64,000 nt of DNA, taken from positions 903,501-967,500 of the forward strand of contig JAQFVV010006450.1 in NCBI GenBank assembly GCA_028023455.1. Reading direction: 5' to 3'. The translations under genes were made by a program, and so were the position numbers. This DNA is from Epiperipatus broadwayi. Its lineage: Eukaryota; Onychophora; Udeonychophora; Euonychophora; Peripatidae. Shown here one piece after another: positions 48,256 through 58,749 of the stretch. The stretch's first letter is position 1. Every line of letters begins with the position of its first letter. The notes below the pieces were generated by a model, which was not told the origin of the DNA, searched no databases, and saw only the letters and a program-made list of their open reading frames with translations.

Positions 48256-49727
48256 ATACATGCATCTAACTATTCAAACTGTTTCTTTTTTCTCTCGTCC
48301 AGCAATTATTGGCATTATCAATAATTTTTAAGTGTATAATTTATCTAAGATATCTATTGCTATTGCTTCTTGTTTTAATTCAATAACTTGGCAATAATTC
48401 AGTGATTTTTTTTATGGCTTTTTGTTATAAACTTTGTCTTTTGAGTATCCACCAAAAATAGTTTATCAGCATTAACTCTGGAGAATGTGTGGATACTCAT
48501 TTCTGTCTTTTTATCTAAACCATCTATTTGGAAAAATATTCAGATAAGATATAATATTGATGTAATAATGATATGATTAATTTCTAAAGTAAATGGTAAT
48601 TTATAGCATGAGCCATACTTTTTAGTTGTTATTTATAAATATAATAACTAAAACAATTAGTCACTATTCAACACATGTAGTTTAAAATTGAATGCATTTT
48701 TTTATCTCACAGAAATATCTTTTATCCAAAATATTGACAACTGACAAATTCGCCAGGATACACATTATTTTCTACTACAGGATTCTTAACCAGAGATCTG
48801 TGGAAACATTTCAGGGGTCTATGAACTTGAATTTAAATAATCAATCTATTGCCTTTATTTTCACTGCCTTCTAACTGAAATCTAACATTTCCTTCAGCTG
48901 TGAATGTATAATAATAAATTACAATAATATTTATTTCATGTCATTGTTGCATATCTCAAAAAATTTATTTATACTTATCCTTACTTTGAAATTATGATAA
49001 TTGTTTTATTAAACTAGATCACATGTGATTATAATGTCATAAAACTGTTTACTACTACATACTGAGTAGTGATCTATAGTTTCACCTGATGAGGAACAAA
49101 AAAGGTTAAAAACACTTGTTCAAGAACGTAAATTTAGAGCTAATAATTGATAAATATTTAATATGTTTGATGTAAAAAATAGATTTGGTTTTATATTATA
49201 CTTATTGAATGAAGTGATTATCATTCAGTTATTAGATATTTATGTGTAATTAGTTAATGTGCTTTAATAATTATCTATAACCATTGGTATAAATCCTGAT
49301 CTAACTTTTTATGAAAAATATCCCAGACCAATCTCTCACTGTACATATATTTCACATTATGAATACCTAAACATCCATATAGAAACACTAGTCAGGAAGT
49401 TTTATATACATTTGATTTTGAACCTTGAATATTCTTAGCATCAATCTTATATATGTTAAAGATTCAATTTATCAATTTTTAATATTCATATTTCATAATA
49501 GGTGAGAGTAATTTATTTCCACATTAAAGAACCCAATGAATCATCATAGATTTCTTACATGAATTACTGTATAGTGAAATAGATTAGTCCTGAAAATTTT
49601 TCAATACTTACAGCTCAAGTTTTATAACAGCTTTTAGAATAGTATGGCAAATCTGGAAGATTTGATTAGTTACATATATATATGATTTTTAATTTTATCA
49701 GTGCATCTTTTACCTTTAGCTCAATCC
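48256..49727. other. AT-rich stretch without recognisable gene
   Basis: No supported feature. Confidence 0.5.
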
Positions 49728-50085
49728 TATCATAAACATTCATCAGTCCAGAAATCAGACCAATCTCCCGCACGACAGATACATTTAAAACATATACTTT
49801 TTCAGGTAAGTCATAAAGCTCAGATTACAATTAAATATACACATTATTTTTACAACCGCTTAAACATAACTTCATATAATATATATTTAAATGTATTTCA
49901 AACTTATATTCCATCACACATTAGGAAGCACATGATGAAAGATGTGAAAAGAATGATTCCCAAGAGGCAACATTTTGTGCTAGACCACCATTCATCTGTT
50001 GGCCCAGATTATAATTTCTTATACATATCATCATTATTTGTTCAGTATATATAGATAGCAAAGTTGTTGTAATTTAATTGGCATT
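49728..50085 (-). repeat. R1 repeat copy
   Basis: Reverse orientation. CATCAGTCCAGAAATCAGAC, then GATACATTTAAAACATATAC and GATTCCCAAGAGGCAACATT match 61090-61300 in order. The end (TTTGTTCAGTATATATAGAT) matches the region at 61378-61398. The open frame 49701-50054 is a by-product of this repeat. Confidence 0.72.
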
Positions 50086-50789
50086 ATGTTTATATACATT
50101 TAATTGTATATGCACTTAATGTTTTATTAACAAAGTGTCATCTTGTATTATTATTACACAACAACTGGTAAATAGTTCAAGATGTCTGACTTAAGTGTGT
50201 GTTTTTATATGTATGTTATTGTTTATAAATTTGTTTGAAAATGTGAGACAACCATCTAGATATCTCATTTCTAAGTAAAAACATTTCAAACAACTCTCTC
50301 CTTCTCTATCTTTAAAGAAACAATGAAGGGGGGGGATTTACTTGGTATGCTTATCAATTGCTGGTTGATGAAGGTTTAAATTATATTTGATGACTTGTTA
50401 TAATTGGATATCCATTATTTAATTATATTGAAAATTGAAGTGTGAGGCCACAACCTGAAAGAAAACTGGCTTAAAACCTGAAAAACTTTTGAAGTTTATG
50501 CTATCATATTTAAATTCTAAATTATGTGTGTATGAATTAATTAATAATTATTCTTCCTCTCATCCATAATCTATTGAGAAGTAAAAAAAATGAACCAGTT
50601 TTCAGGAGTGATTCGGAGATAGTCATCATCTGGAGTCAACTTGAACAAATCATTTCATACTTCTAATAGACAAATTTCTCCTATATAAGAATCAATTTTA
50701 TTATACAAATGACTTAAAAATTGGAATTCATATAACTATGCAACAGCAAATTATCTAACATATTCAGTGATTGAGCAGGACCCTGTGCA
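50086..50789. other. AT-rich stretch without recognisable gene
   Basis: A G8 run near 50329-50336. Nothing else supported. Confidence 0.5.
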
Positions 50790-50860
50790 ATTAGGAACAA
50801 TTGGTAGAGCATCCAACTTGTGTTTAGAAGGTCCCAGAATGGGTTCTGGCACTCATGGGT
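50790..50860 (+). repeat. tRNA-like SINE remnant
   Basis: ACAATTGGTAGAGCATCCAA fits the D-arm and A-box region of a tRNA, and AATGGGTTCTGGCACTC lies where the T-arm and B box would be. The anticodon arm does not fold cleanly and the 3' side continues into unrelated sequence. A SINE head is more likely than a tRNA gene. Confidence 0.5.
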
Positions 50861-51189
50861 CTGGTGCTCCAACATTCTTATGAATTATCGAGCAGTAAAG
50901 CCATATGCCTTTTTTTTAATGTGCAGGAATAATTTATATATCAAATAATAATCAAATATGTTACAGAAAGTAATAGAAACCATCAAGTTCTAAATATCTG
51001 AATGTATATTAATTTATGATAATTACTAAAAAAATTAAAACAACTTTAAGAGTATATATAATCATTTGAAGCACAAAAGTAAAATGATAAAACTACACAT
51101 TTTTAAGTTTGTTCATTCAACTTTCATAATAAGGATCTACTATGTAAATTTACTTATTTTAAATACAGAGCTTTTTTGTCATTTAGTTA

Positions 51190-51228
51190 GATGTAAAGAC
51201 AAACCAGCACTCATCAGCATATTAAGAA
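51190..51228 (-). repeat. R1 fragment, left of F2
   Basis: ACCAGCACTCATCAGCATAT matches the R1 core on the minus strand. The matching piece on the other side of F2 is at 51550-51690. Confidence 0.55.
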
Positions 51229-51543
51229 TCTTCAAACTTTAATGGACAAGCTTCAATCTTCTCCTCACTTCAACTCTTCAGCCATCCACACTATTGAAAA
51301 TCTGATGATGGATCACTCAAAATTCCCTCATGTATAGAACTGTAATATGTTCATTTAATTACATAGAAGAGGCATGGACAGAATACAGGGGTCAGAGTGA
51401 CTTAATGACATGGGTATGACAATAAATTGGCATCAATAGGGGGGAGGGACTTTGAGCATTTCATCATCAGATTTTCAATGGTGTGGATGGCTGAAGAGTT
51501 GGCCAGTGGAGAAGATGGAAGCTTGTCCATTAAAGTTTGAAGA
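51229..51543. mobile_element. Foldback element F2 (315-bp hairpin)
   Basis: The left arm starts TCTTCAAACTTTAATGGACA and the right arm, read on the reverse strand from 51543, starts TCTTCAAACTTTAATGGACA too. The arms remain close for about 100 bases, including CAACTCTTCAGCCATCCACA and GAAAATCTGATGATG. The loop contains G-rich sequence (51437-51446). High arm similarity suggests a fairly young element. It is bracketed by R1 sequence in opposed orientation. Confidence 0.85.
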
Positions 51544-51549
51544 CTTGCT

Positions 51550-51760
51550 ATCTCAATATAAACTGAGCACTGATTGTATATATGTGTGGGAGATGATCTG
51601 AACCTGATGAGTGCTGGTTCAGCATGAAATATGTATACTGGGGGTCATTTCTCATTTTCACATGTATGTGGTTGTGTGTATCAGTTGTATAACATGGAAC
51701 ATTTAGCTGTTGGGAGCTTGAAAGTCTGAGTTCAAGTTCCTTATAATTATATTGTTTAGA
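51550..51760 (+). repeat. R1 repeat copy with tRNA-like tail
   Basis: CTGATGAGTGCTGGTTCAGC, then GAAATATGTATACTGGGGGTCA, in direct orientation. It ends near GTCTGAGTTCAAGTTCC (51724-51740), which resembles a B box. A T-rich, ORF-free flank follows. Confidence 0.68.
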
Positions 51761-53600
51761 CAATATACCTATATTTAATTATGTAGAGAGATATATAAAG
51801 GAGAGTTGCTTTTTTAGCCTCTTATATTATTTTAAAATCTTAATTGGTAAATGAAAACACTTTTAAAGCTAATGACTCTGATGGGAAGACCATTCTTTTT
51901 TAGTTTGATTTTAAAAGTATATTTTAATTGAAGTTTTGTTTAGCATGACCAGAGGAGTATAGTCATCGAGTCCCGAATAATTCTTAATTAAATAAAGCAC
52001 AGATCTCTCAATTTGGTTAACTGAAAGAAACTATTGTAGTAAATTGCATAAATTACCTATAACCTTTTGAACAAATAAGCAAATAATTTTTGCTTTTGTT
52101 ATTGAAATAAGATTTAGAAATCCAATCAGTTAATTCTTGCTGGTGTCACTCATCAAAATTTATGCAAGAAATGGAGGTGCTAGGCAAAAGGCTAAAATTG
52201 TTCAATGGGCTGAGGGGAGAAATTGATAATCATCTTTTTTTTTAATGTGCAGATATTAAATTAGTATGAAAATTAATCTGGTTAGGCATAAATTAAAATT
52301 TGAAAGGAAATATTTTGGCATGCCATAATTTTCATCATTTCCTTTTATGATGGGTATTTAAGAATATTATTTGATTAAGATTGATAATATAAAAAAAATA
52401 GCCTTTTGCAATTAATATAGTGATAGAGAAATGAAATTAGAGAGCTAAAGGTGCCTGAATCAATGCTTAATCTATCATGATTTTCCAGCACAGGGCTGAA
52501 TTCAGCTATGATTCATGGCCTTGAGTTCTAGAGTCCTTCACACACTGCACTAAATAAGCAAGGCATAGTTCCTAAATCTATGAAGTATGTATGTGCATTG
52601 TTTTAAATATTGTTAAAAAGAAACATTTTAAATATCTAAGTGGTAATTGCCATTTTTGGAACACTATATGAGTAGTAAATTACTTTTAGAATTCTCTCAT
52701 GAAATTATTGATATACCTGGTTGTATGATAGTAGATTGGTAAAAAGTAATTTGTGATTTTACACGTTATAAATATTAAAGATATGTGACAATAAAAAGAT
52801 GTCAGCGACTTTCACTTTACAATTGAGAAAATAACATTCAGTAAAAGACGAGAAAATATGATAATTATAAATATTCATTGTATTATTATTTGATTAGATT
52901 TAATCAGCAATTGTTTATTGTTGCAATTAATTATTTATTAAAAATATTAACTTAAATAAAACATCAAGACTAGAGCTGCAAACTAAAACGTATGGCCACC
53001 GCGGTTGTGATTCGATTAAGTTAATAAGCATATTATAGTTATTAAAAATATCTTTTACAGCAGGAAGGAAATTTATTCCTCTAAATGAGTCATTAATATT
53101 TAATTTATCTTACTTAACAGCAGTTTGCTTTTAGTTATTATAAAGTATAATTTCCTCATATAAAGTTGCTTGAAAAATATTTCTTTTTCCATAAATTTCA
53201 ATCAAAATGTAAACACTTTTCAGAAGAATTAACATATATATATATCATTTGTCATTATTATTGAGCACAGTCAAGTCGACATCAACCCCTTGCGATCGTG
53301 GGAATAACATTTCTCTACGGTAATTGTTCTCTACTTAGTCCATCGCATTGCTTAAAAGACACATATAGCAGCAAAAGCATTTACTACAATGCACTCACCG
53401 TCGCTAAAATGATTTTGGATTTTTGGGTACCCTCTTGTATAATATCTCAATATCCATACAGAATTATATGAATAATATATATAAATGTTTAAAATAATTT
53501 CCATGTAAAGCTTTATTTTATTAATTATTCAAATATATTTTGTAAAATATATATTATTATGTATATTTATTAGATGTTCAAATGCATTGTTGGTAATCTA
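51761..53600. other. AT-rich stretch without recognisable gene
   Basis: A short stretch at 53270-53410 is less AT-rich but has no readable frame. No supported feature. Confidence 0.45.
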
Positions 53601-53620
53601 ATACTAAGAGATGGCAATTT

Positions 53621-53711
53621 AAGCTTCAATACAAGAACTGTATACTCTCGCATTGTTAGCCGAGAGGTATCGCAGTCGCCAAGCTTCAATACAAGAACTG
53701 TATACTCTCGC
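53621..53711 (+). repeat. 60-bp tandem repeat, 1.5 units
   Basis: The 31-base block starting AAGCTTCAATACAAGAACTG recurs without change at 53621-53651 and 53681-53711, with a period of exactly 60. The spacer (ATTGTTAGCCGAGAGGTATC...) pairs with the block's end (TACTCTCG with CGAGAGGTA), so each unit can form a short stem. Confidence 0.88.
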
Positions 53712-54333
53712 TAGTTTACTAAGCCCCTCTGACAAGTTTCGTTATACTAAGGAATCAATATCGTTCGTTGTTTTGTTTTTGTTTGACAATTTTATATTAA
53801 CTTATTAAAAAAGGAAGAAGTAAAAATAACTAAACCACATATAGATATTTCATTTGCAGTAAACGGTTTATAAATCTATTATGTTTTCCATTAAATATTA
53901 ACCATGCACTGTTTACTTTTTAAATTTTGTTTACTTGACATTATTAAATTTATCATTTCCCTAGATAAATAAACTATTCTTGTTTACAATCATTAATTTT
54001 TTATGATCTTAGTTTTATTATAGCTTTTTTTTTTTAAAAAAAAAATTAGTATTGAAAAGTTATCTAATAATTTTCTTTTCTTCTTGGAATATACATTTAT
54101 ACCCGCACCGTCTTCTATTACTGCTTGAAACCAACAATTAAGACTATCTCAACTGTAGTTAACATCTGCTTCACAGCTATTTGTCTCATCTGATATCTTG
54201 TAGAGATTAATTATTTTTAGTTAATAAAATCTTATATGGGAACCTTTGAAACCCTATTAAAGTTTTTCCGTATTAATTAGTTAACTTATCATATATTCAC
54301 CTGCTTTGAGGTCATGTAACAGACAAGGTATAA
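53712..54333. other. AT-rich stretch without recognisable gene
   Basis: T8-10 and A9 runs near 54030. No supported feature. Confidence 0.5.
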
Positions 54334-54415
54334 CCTTTCTATTAGTAAATTGACCAAACTGATTCAAAACAACACTCTCCATATCCTTTTTATTAGTAAA
54401 TTGACCAAACTGATT
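54334..54415 (+). repeat. 31-bp direct repeat, two copies
   Basis: ATTAGTAAATTGACCAAACTGATT occurs at 54341-54364 and 54392-54415, with CCTTT-CT-type sequence in front of both. The period is 51. Confidence 0.85.
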
Positions 54416-54554
54416 TTTTTTTTTAAATCAGAAATTAATTCATAAAGTTCTAACCCCACTCTCATGACTAGGATAACTACTCAAGATAAATTTCATTATA
54501 TATATGATATCTGTCTAAAAATTTGTGATTGTGGTAATTTGTTATAATATGTTG

Positions 54555-54569
54555 AATATCTCCATCATC
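54555..54569 (+). repeat. Target-site duplication of RTE copy C (3' side)
   Basis: AATATCTCCATCATC, identical to 57841-57855. The last bases overlap the (TGA)n tail of the element, so the true length may be a little shorter. Confidence 0.75.
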
Positions 54570-54573
54570 ATCA

Positions 54574-57531
54574 TCAACCATTATCAATCCACTGCAGGAT
54601 GAAGGTCTCTCCAAGTTTAATCCATCTTCTCCGATCTTTAGCTTCTCTTCTCCACAACACCCCTGCACATTTTCTTATTTCATCCATCCATCTCACATGT
54701 GGTCTCTTTCTGGGTCTTTTACAATCTCTTGGAATCCAGTTTAAAATTTCAATTGTCCATCTATTATCATCTCTTCTAGCAATATGTCCAGCCCAACTCC
54801 ATTTCAATCTTTTAATTTTTTCAATAAGGTCAGTAACACCTGTTTGTTGTCTTACCCATACATTGCGTTTTCGATCTCTTCTTGTTACTCCCAACATACA
54901 TCTCTCCATACCCCTTTGAGTGGTCTGAAGTCTCTGTATTGCTCTCCTATTAAGTGTCCAAGTCTCAGATCCATAAGTAAGAACTGGTAAAACATATTTG
55001 TTAAAAACCATCCTTTTCAAACACATAGGCATATTTCCTTTTAGTATCAAGTTATTTCTACCAAAAGCACTCCAACCAAGTTTAATTCTATGATTAATTT
55101 CCTCCATTATGTTTCCATCTGTATTAATAATCTGACCAAGGTATTTGTAACTGTTAACTTCTTCTAATTCTTCATAATCAATCTTTATTTTCATATTTTG
55201 AGCAAATCGATTAAACATTACTTTAGTCTTTTTAACATTTATCTTTAGTCCTACTTTTCTACTTTCATCTGCTAACTCCTGCAACATTTTCTGCAGCTCT
55301 GAAGCATTATTTGCAAAAACAACTACATCATCTGCGAAATCTAAATGACTTAAATACTCTCCATTTACTTTCACTCCTTTAGTTTCCCATTTTAATCCAC
55401 AAAATACTTCTTGCAGCACTGCTGTAAAGAGTTTTGGAGATATGGAGTCACCTTGTCTTACACCTTTCTCAATGTTGATTTTTCCAGTATCATTATGTAA
55501 TCTAATTGTTGCTGTTGCATTTTTATAAATATTCTTTAAAATATGACAATATCCTGGATCTATACCTTGATGATCCAATGCTTTAATCACTGAAGAAATG
55601 TGTATAGAATCGAATGCCTTTTCATAATCTATAAATCCAAAACATAATGACAACTCATATTCGTTTGTCCTTTCTATGACTTCTCTCAATACCTGGATAT
55701 GATCTATTGTACTAAAACCACTTTTAAATCCAGCTTGTTCTCTTGGTTGGTGGAAATCCAAAGTTCTCTGTAGACGAGTTGTAATTATCTTGGTAAAATT
55801 TTTATATAAAACTGATAAAAGGCTGATAGGTCTGTAATTTCTAATATCTTCTTTATCACCTTTTTTAAATATTAATATTATTACTGCATTCTTCCAATCT
55901 TCTGGTACATCTTTATCATTTAGACATTTGGTATATAACTTTGCTAAAATTGTTTCTATTTCTTCACCTGCTTCTTTTAATATATCAATTATAATTCCAT
56001 CATTTCCTGGAGCCTTTCCTTTCTTCATACACTTAATTGCATGTCTCACTTCTTCATTTAAAATTCTGGGCAATTCGGAAGATGTAATAGATATAGGAGG
56101 TACTTGTTCTTTATTACTATATAATTCTTGATAAAAATCTTCTACCAATTTCATGATGTCATCTCTCTTTTTAGTAATAATTCCATCTTTTTTTCTTATT
56201 GCAGATATAAATTTCCTACCAATACCAAAATGTTGTTTAACATTTTTGAGACTTTTATTTTCTTCTACAGCTTTCCTTGCTATTTCACAGTTATACTTTC
56301 TTATATCATTTTCAACTCTTTTCCGTACCATTTTACAAAATTCGAGATATTCAATTCTTTTTAATACATCATTTTTGTATATCTTCATATTCCTTCTTTT
56401 CTTCATAAATTCTCTAGTCTCAGTAGAAATTTTATTAGTCAATTGCTGCTTTTTTCTACCAGCTATGTTTGTTGCAGTTTTTAAAAGTGTATCAGTTATT
56501 TTCATATTAATTTCATTCAAATCTGAATCATGTTCAAAATCTCCTAACACTTGAAACCTATTTGTAAGTTCTAATTTAAATTCATTAGAATGTTTCTGAA
56601 GATTAGGAATATCAACTGTAAATATTGTTTTCCTTAATAATTTTTGTCTCTCTAGTTTTACATTAACACGTAACTTACTCCTTACTAATCGATGATCACT
56701 TCCTGTGTTAAATTTATTAAGAACATTACAATCTTGAAATATGTATTTTCTGTTAGTCAAAATATAATCCAATTCTGCTGTACCTTCATTTGGATGCTTC
56801 CATGTCCATTTCCTTTTAACATTTTTCTCAAAAAATGAATTCATAATATAAAGTTTTTCTTTTTCTGCAAACTCCACAAGTTTATGTCCTCTCTCATTTC
56901 TACTACCATAACCAAAATTACCTACAGCAATTTCATCTTTCATTTGTCTACCAATTCTAGCATTAAAGTCTCCCATAACAATTTTAAAATCTTGTTTACT
57001 CTGATCAAAAGCCTTTTGTACATCCATATAAAAATCTTCTACTACTTCATCACTATGAGAACTTGTTGGGGCATAAACCTGAATTATCTGCATTTGGTAT
57101 CTGCTATTAAGTTGTATAACTAATCTTGCCACTCTGTCCGATACACCATCAATCTCCACAATATTGTTCTTCCACTTTTTATTTATAATGAATCCTACTC
57201 CACTTGTATTTCCAATATGTGTGCCTTTATAATAGAGTATATGTCCACTTTTTAAATCAATTGTTTCTTCTCCTTTTCTTCTAACTTCACAAAGTCCAAT
57301 AATGTCCCATTTAATATAAGACAGTTCTTCTTCTAATTCTTGCAATCTTCCTTCACTTGAAAGTGATCTGCAGTTGTAAGTACCTAAATAAAACGTCATC
57401 ATCAAATGGCAGCCTGGGTCCGCAATCAGGTGATTCTTAGCACCCTCCACCTTCGGCCACCAACTGCTGCCTTGGTTGGTGACTTTACAGCCTCCTGGGA
57501 ATAAGGGCCATGCTTTATTTTTGTCTGTCAT
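54574..57531 (-). CDS. RTE endonuclease-reverse transcriptase (ORF2-type)
   Basis: 985 codons without interruption. The start is the first ATG of the frame (57531), but the family start may be one of the paired ATGs at about 57397-57402 (MMTFYLGTYNCRSL, residues 44-45). Residues about 47-285 form an APE-type endonuclease with N53 in TYNC, E82 in LCEVRR, Y153 in VYAP, D188 and N190 in MGDFNARIG, and D279 and H280 in SDHRL. Residues about 500-770 are the reverse transcriptase: NYRPISLL (565-572), D635 in FIDYEKAFD, GVRQGDSISP (690-699) and D734, D735 in FADDVVVFA. The C-terminus has the LTYGSETWTL and WAGHIARR words common in RTE proteins and a basic RPRKRPHVRW stretch. The enzyme would nick chromosomal DNA and copy element RNA at the nick in the nucleus. 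The stop TGA is the first unit of the (TGA)n tail. All catalytic residues I can check are present. Confidence 0.92.
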   Translation of the reverse strand: MTDKNKAWPLFPGGCKVTNQGSSWWPKVEGAKNHLIADPGCHLMMTFYLGTYNCRSLSSEGRLQELEEELSYIKWDIIGLCEVRRKGEETIDLKSGHILYYKGTHIGNTSGVGFIINKKWKNNIVEIDGVSDRVARLVIQLNSRYQMQIIQVYAPTSSHSDEVVEDFYMDVQKAFDQSKQDFKIVMGDFNARIGRQMKDEIAVGNFGYGSRNERGHKLVEFAEKEKLYIMNSFFEKNVKRKWTWKHPNEGTAELDYILTNRKYIFQDCNVLNKFNTGSDHRLVRSKLRVNVKLERQKLLRKTIFTVDIPNLQKHSNEFKLELTNRFQVLGDFEHDSDLNEINMKITDTLLKTATNIAGRKKQQLTNKISTETREFMKKRRNMKIYKNDVLKRIEYLEFCKMVRKRVENDIRKYNCEIARKAVEENKSLKNVKQHFGIGRKFISAIRKKDGIITKKRDDIMKLVEDFYQELYSNKEQVPPISITSSELPRILNEEVRHAIKCMKKGKAPGNDGIIIDILKEAGEEIETILAKLYTKCLNDKDVPEDWKNAVIILIFKKGDKEDIRNYRPISLLSVLYKNFTKIITTRLQRTLDFHQPREQAGFKSGFSTIDHIQVLREVIERTNEYELSLCFGFIDYEKAFDSIHISSVIKALDHQGIDPGYCHILKNIYKNATATIRLHNDTGKINIEKGVRQGDSISPKLFTAVLQEVFCGLKWETKGVKVNGEYLSHLDFADDVVVFANNASELQKMLQELADESRKVGLKINVKKTKVMFNRFAQNMKIKIDYEELEEVNSYKYLGQIINTDGNIMEEINHRIKLGWSAFGRNNLILKGNMPMCLKRMVFNKYVLPVLTYGSETWTLNRRAIQRLQTTQRGMERCMLGVTRRDRKRNVWVRQQTGVTDLIEKIKRLKWSWAGHIARRDDNRWTIEILNWIPRDCKRPRKRPHVRWMDEIRKCAGVLWRREAKDRRRWIKLGETFILQWIDNG

Positions 57532-57840
57532 AATTGTATATATGTATTGGAAAAATATTTATCATTTACACAAACATTCATTCTGCCTTATCAGGCACTG
57601 AGAAGAAAGACCATGGTGTTTCTTGATCTTAAACTCAGAGGTAAAAAGCCAATAAACTCACCATGCTGGCTAATGCGTGTTGGTGAGCAGGCCATCCATG
57701 TTCATATACTATATGAAAAATCACATAGTAATAACAGCTGCAACGACAAGAACGTATGGAGTGGACATTAGGAATTTGCCCTGCTCGGTTCCTTTAAGGC
57801 CTCCAAGAGGAATTAAAGGGTCTCCTTTTTTATACAAAGA
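57532..57840 (-). promoter_or_regulatory. Proposed 5' untranslated/promoter region of RTE copy C
   Basis: This stretch lies between the TSD and the long frame and is absent from copies A and B. RTE elements carry an internal promoter in the 5' region, so this position would fit. No TATA box or initiator is recognisable. The assignment rests on the TSD placing it inside the element. Confidence 0.5.
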
Positions 57841-57855
57841 AATATCTCCATCATC
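57841..57855 (+). repeat. Target-site duplication of RTE copy C (5' side)
   Basis: AATATCTCCATCATC, identical to 54555-54569, continuing as M1 sequence (TATCATTAAATG). Confidence 0.75.
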
Positions 57856-57975
57856 TATCATTAAATGTTGAATATATAGAAAATTTTAATCTTTATTTAA
57901 ACTTTTCAAATACAAACAATTTGTTAGTAATAACACACATATAGATAACTTAGGTTAGTATTTACACAGGACTTG

Positions 57976-58195
57976 CTGGCCTGATCATTGGCAATATTAG
58001 CATAGGAGCCTTTAGATTCTTGGATATCGAATTTTAAGGCAATCAACTCTCATAGATAAGTATATGAAATTTCTACTAACTGTTACTTTTGACAGAATAA
58101 CTCAGATAGTTAGAGTGTTGCCTTAAAAATTGATATTCAAGAATCTAAATGTGGAAGTTTGGCTACTATGCTAATATTTTCACTGATCAGGCCAG
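57976..58195. mobile_element. Hairpin made of two opposed tRNA-like SINE units
   Basis: CTGGCCTGATCATTGGCAAT at 57976 and its near-complement ending CACTGATCAGGCCAG at 58195 bound a 220-bp inverted repeat. The right unit reads AATAACTCAGATAGTTAGAG, then TGTTGCCTTAAAAATTGATA, matching the A-box side of a tRNA. The left unit is the same sequence reversed. The remnant at 48178-48255 is a single unit of the same family. Confidence 0.7.
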
Positions 58196-58375
58196 AAACA
58201 TGGAGAATAATACTACTTGAAACATTGTATAATTACTAATTTGTGTTGTCTATTTGTGTGTTATTACTAACAAATTGTTTGTATTTGAAAGGTTTAAATA
58301 AAGCTTAAAATTTTCTATACATTTAGCATGTAATGATAGATGATGGAACTAGTCCAACATATTATCGCATATGAT

Positions 58376-58749
58376 ATTATCATTTCTCTTCTGGAAAAGG
58401 TAATAATTAATATATTCCCCACACAATACTTATAATATGAAGATCATATGTAAATAGAGTTTGGGCTTTGTTCAGATAGTTTAAAGATGTTTAAACATCT
58501 TAAGGATTTATATATCTTTAATTAATTTATGTGTGGCTAATCCAGCTACTCTTCCAATATTGGACTTGAGGATACAAAAAGTCCCATATGAATCTCAAAT
58601 TGTTCTAATTATAAAGAAAATCATGACTTTATCAGGTGTAATTTTTACTGTATGTGAAAGAGAAGGGCAATTATACACCTATAAGTTCTGAACCTATGAT
58701 TTATCTTTATCAAATGAGATCAAAAGTACAATAAAAATGATAAATGTAG
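58376..58749. other. AT-rich stretch without recognisable gene
   Basis: No supported feature. Confidence 0.5.

Larger units (their letters stand above)
54570..57840 (-). mobile_element. RTE-type LINE copy C, apparently full length
   Basis: About 3.27 kb, minus strand, flanked by AATATCTCCATCATC. It has a 5' region of about 310 bp (57532-57840), one long open frame and a (TGA)n tail of about five units with almost no 3' untranslated region. These proportions fit RTE-clade elements. The target is an M1 foldback MITE. The copy is almost identical to copy B, which starts about 330 bp further in. Copy C is the best candidate in this window for a recently active element. Confidence 0.88.
54544..58375. 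mobile_element. Foldback MITE M1, copy 2, interrupted by RTE copy C
   Basis: The left end ATAATATGTTGAATATCTCC at 54544 stops at 54569, where RTE copy C begins. M1 resumes at 57841-57855 (TSD) and continues with TATCATTAAATGTTGAATAT. The right end, on the reverse strand from 58375, reads ATAATATGTTGGACTAGTTC. Removing copy C and one TSD restores a left arm that pairs with the right arm for about 130 bases. A 220-bp hairpin (57976-58195) sits in the loop, which explains why copy 2 is longer than copy 1 at 36.3 kb. Confidence 0.82.

Noticed and set aside
49701-50054. 117-codon frame
   Set aside because: Lies entirely within an R1 repeat copy, and the other R1 copies do not keep the frame.
50790-50860. 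Intact tRNA gene
   Set aside because: A-box-like and B-box-like words are present, but no acceptor stem or clean anticodon arm can be formed. Kept only as a SINE remnant.
53621-53711. CRISPR-like repeat-spacer pattern
   Set aside because: Only two repeat copies, eukaryotic context, no associated genes. A simple tandem duplication explains it.
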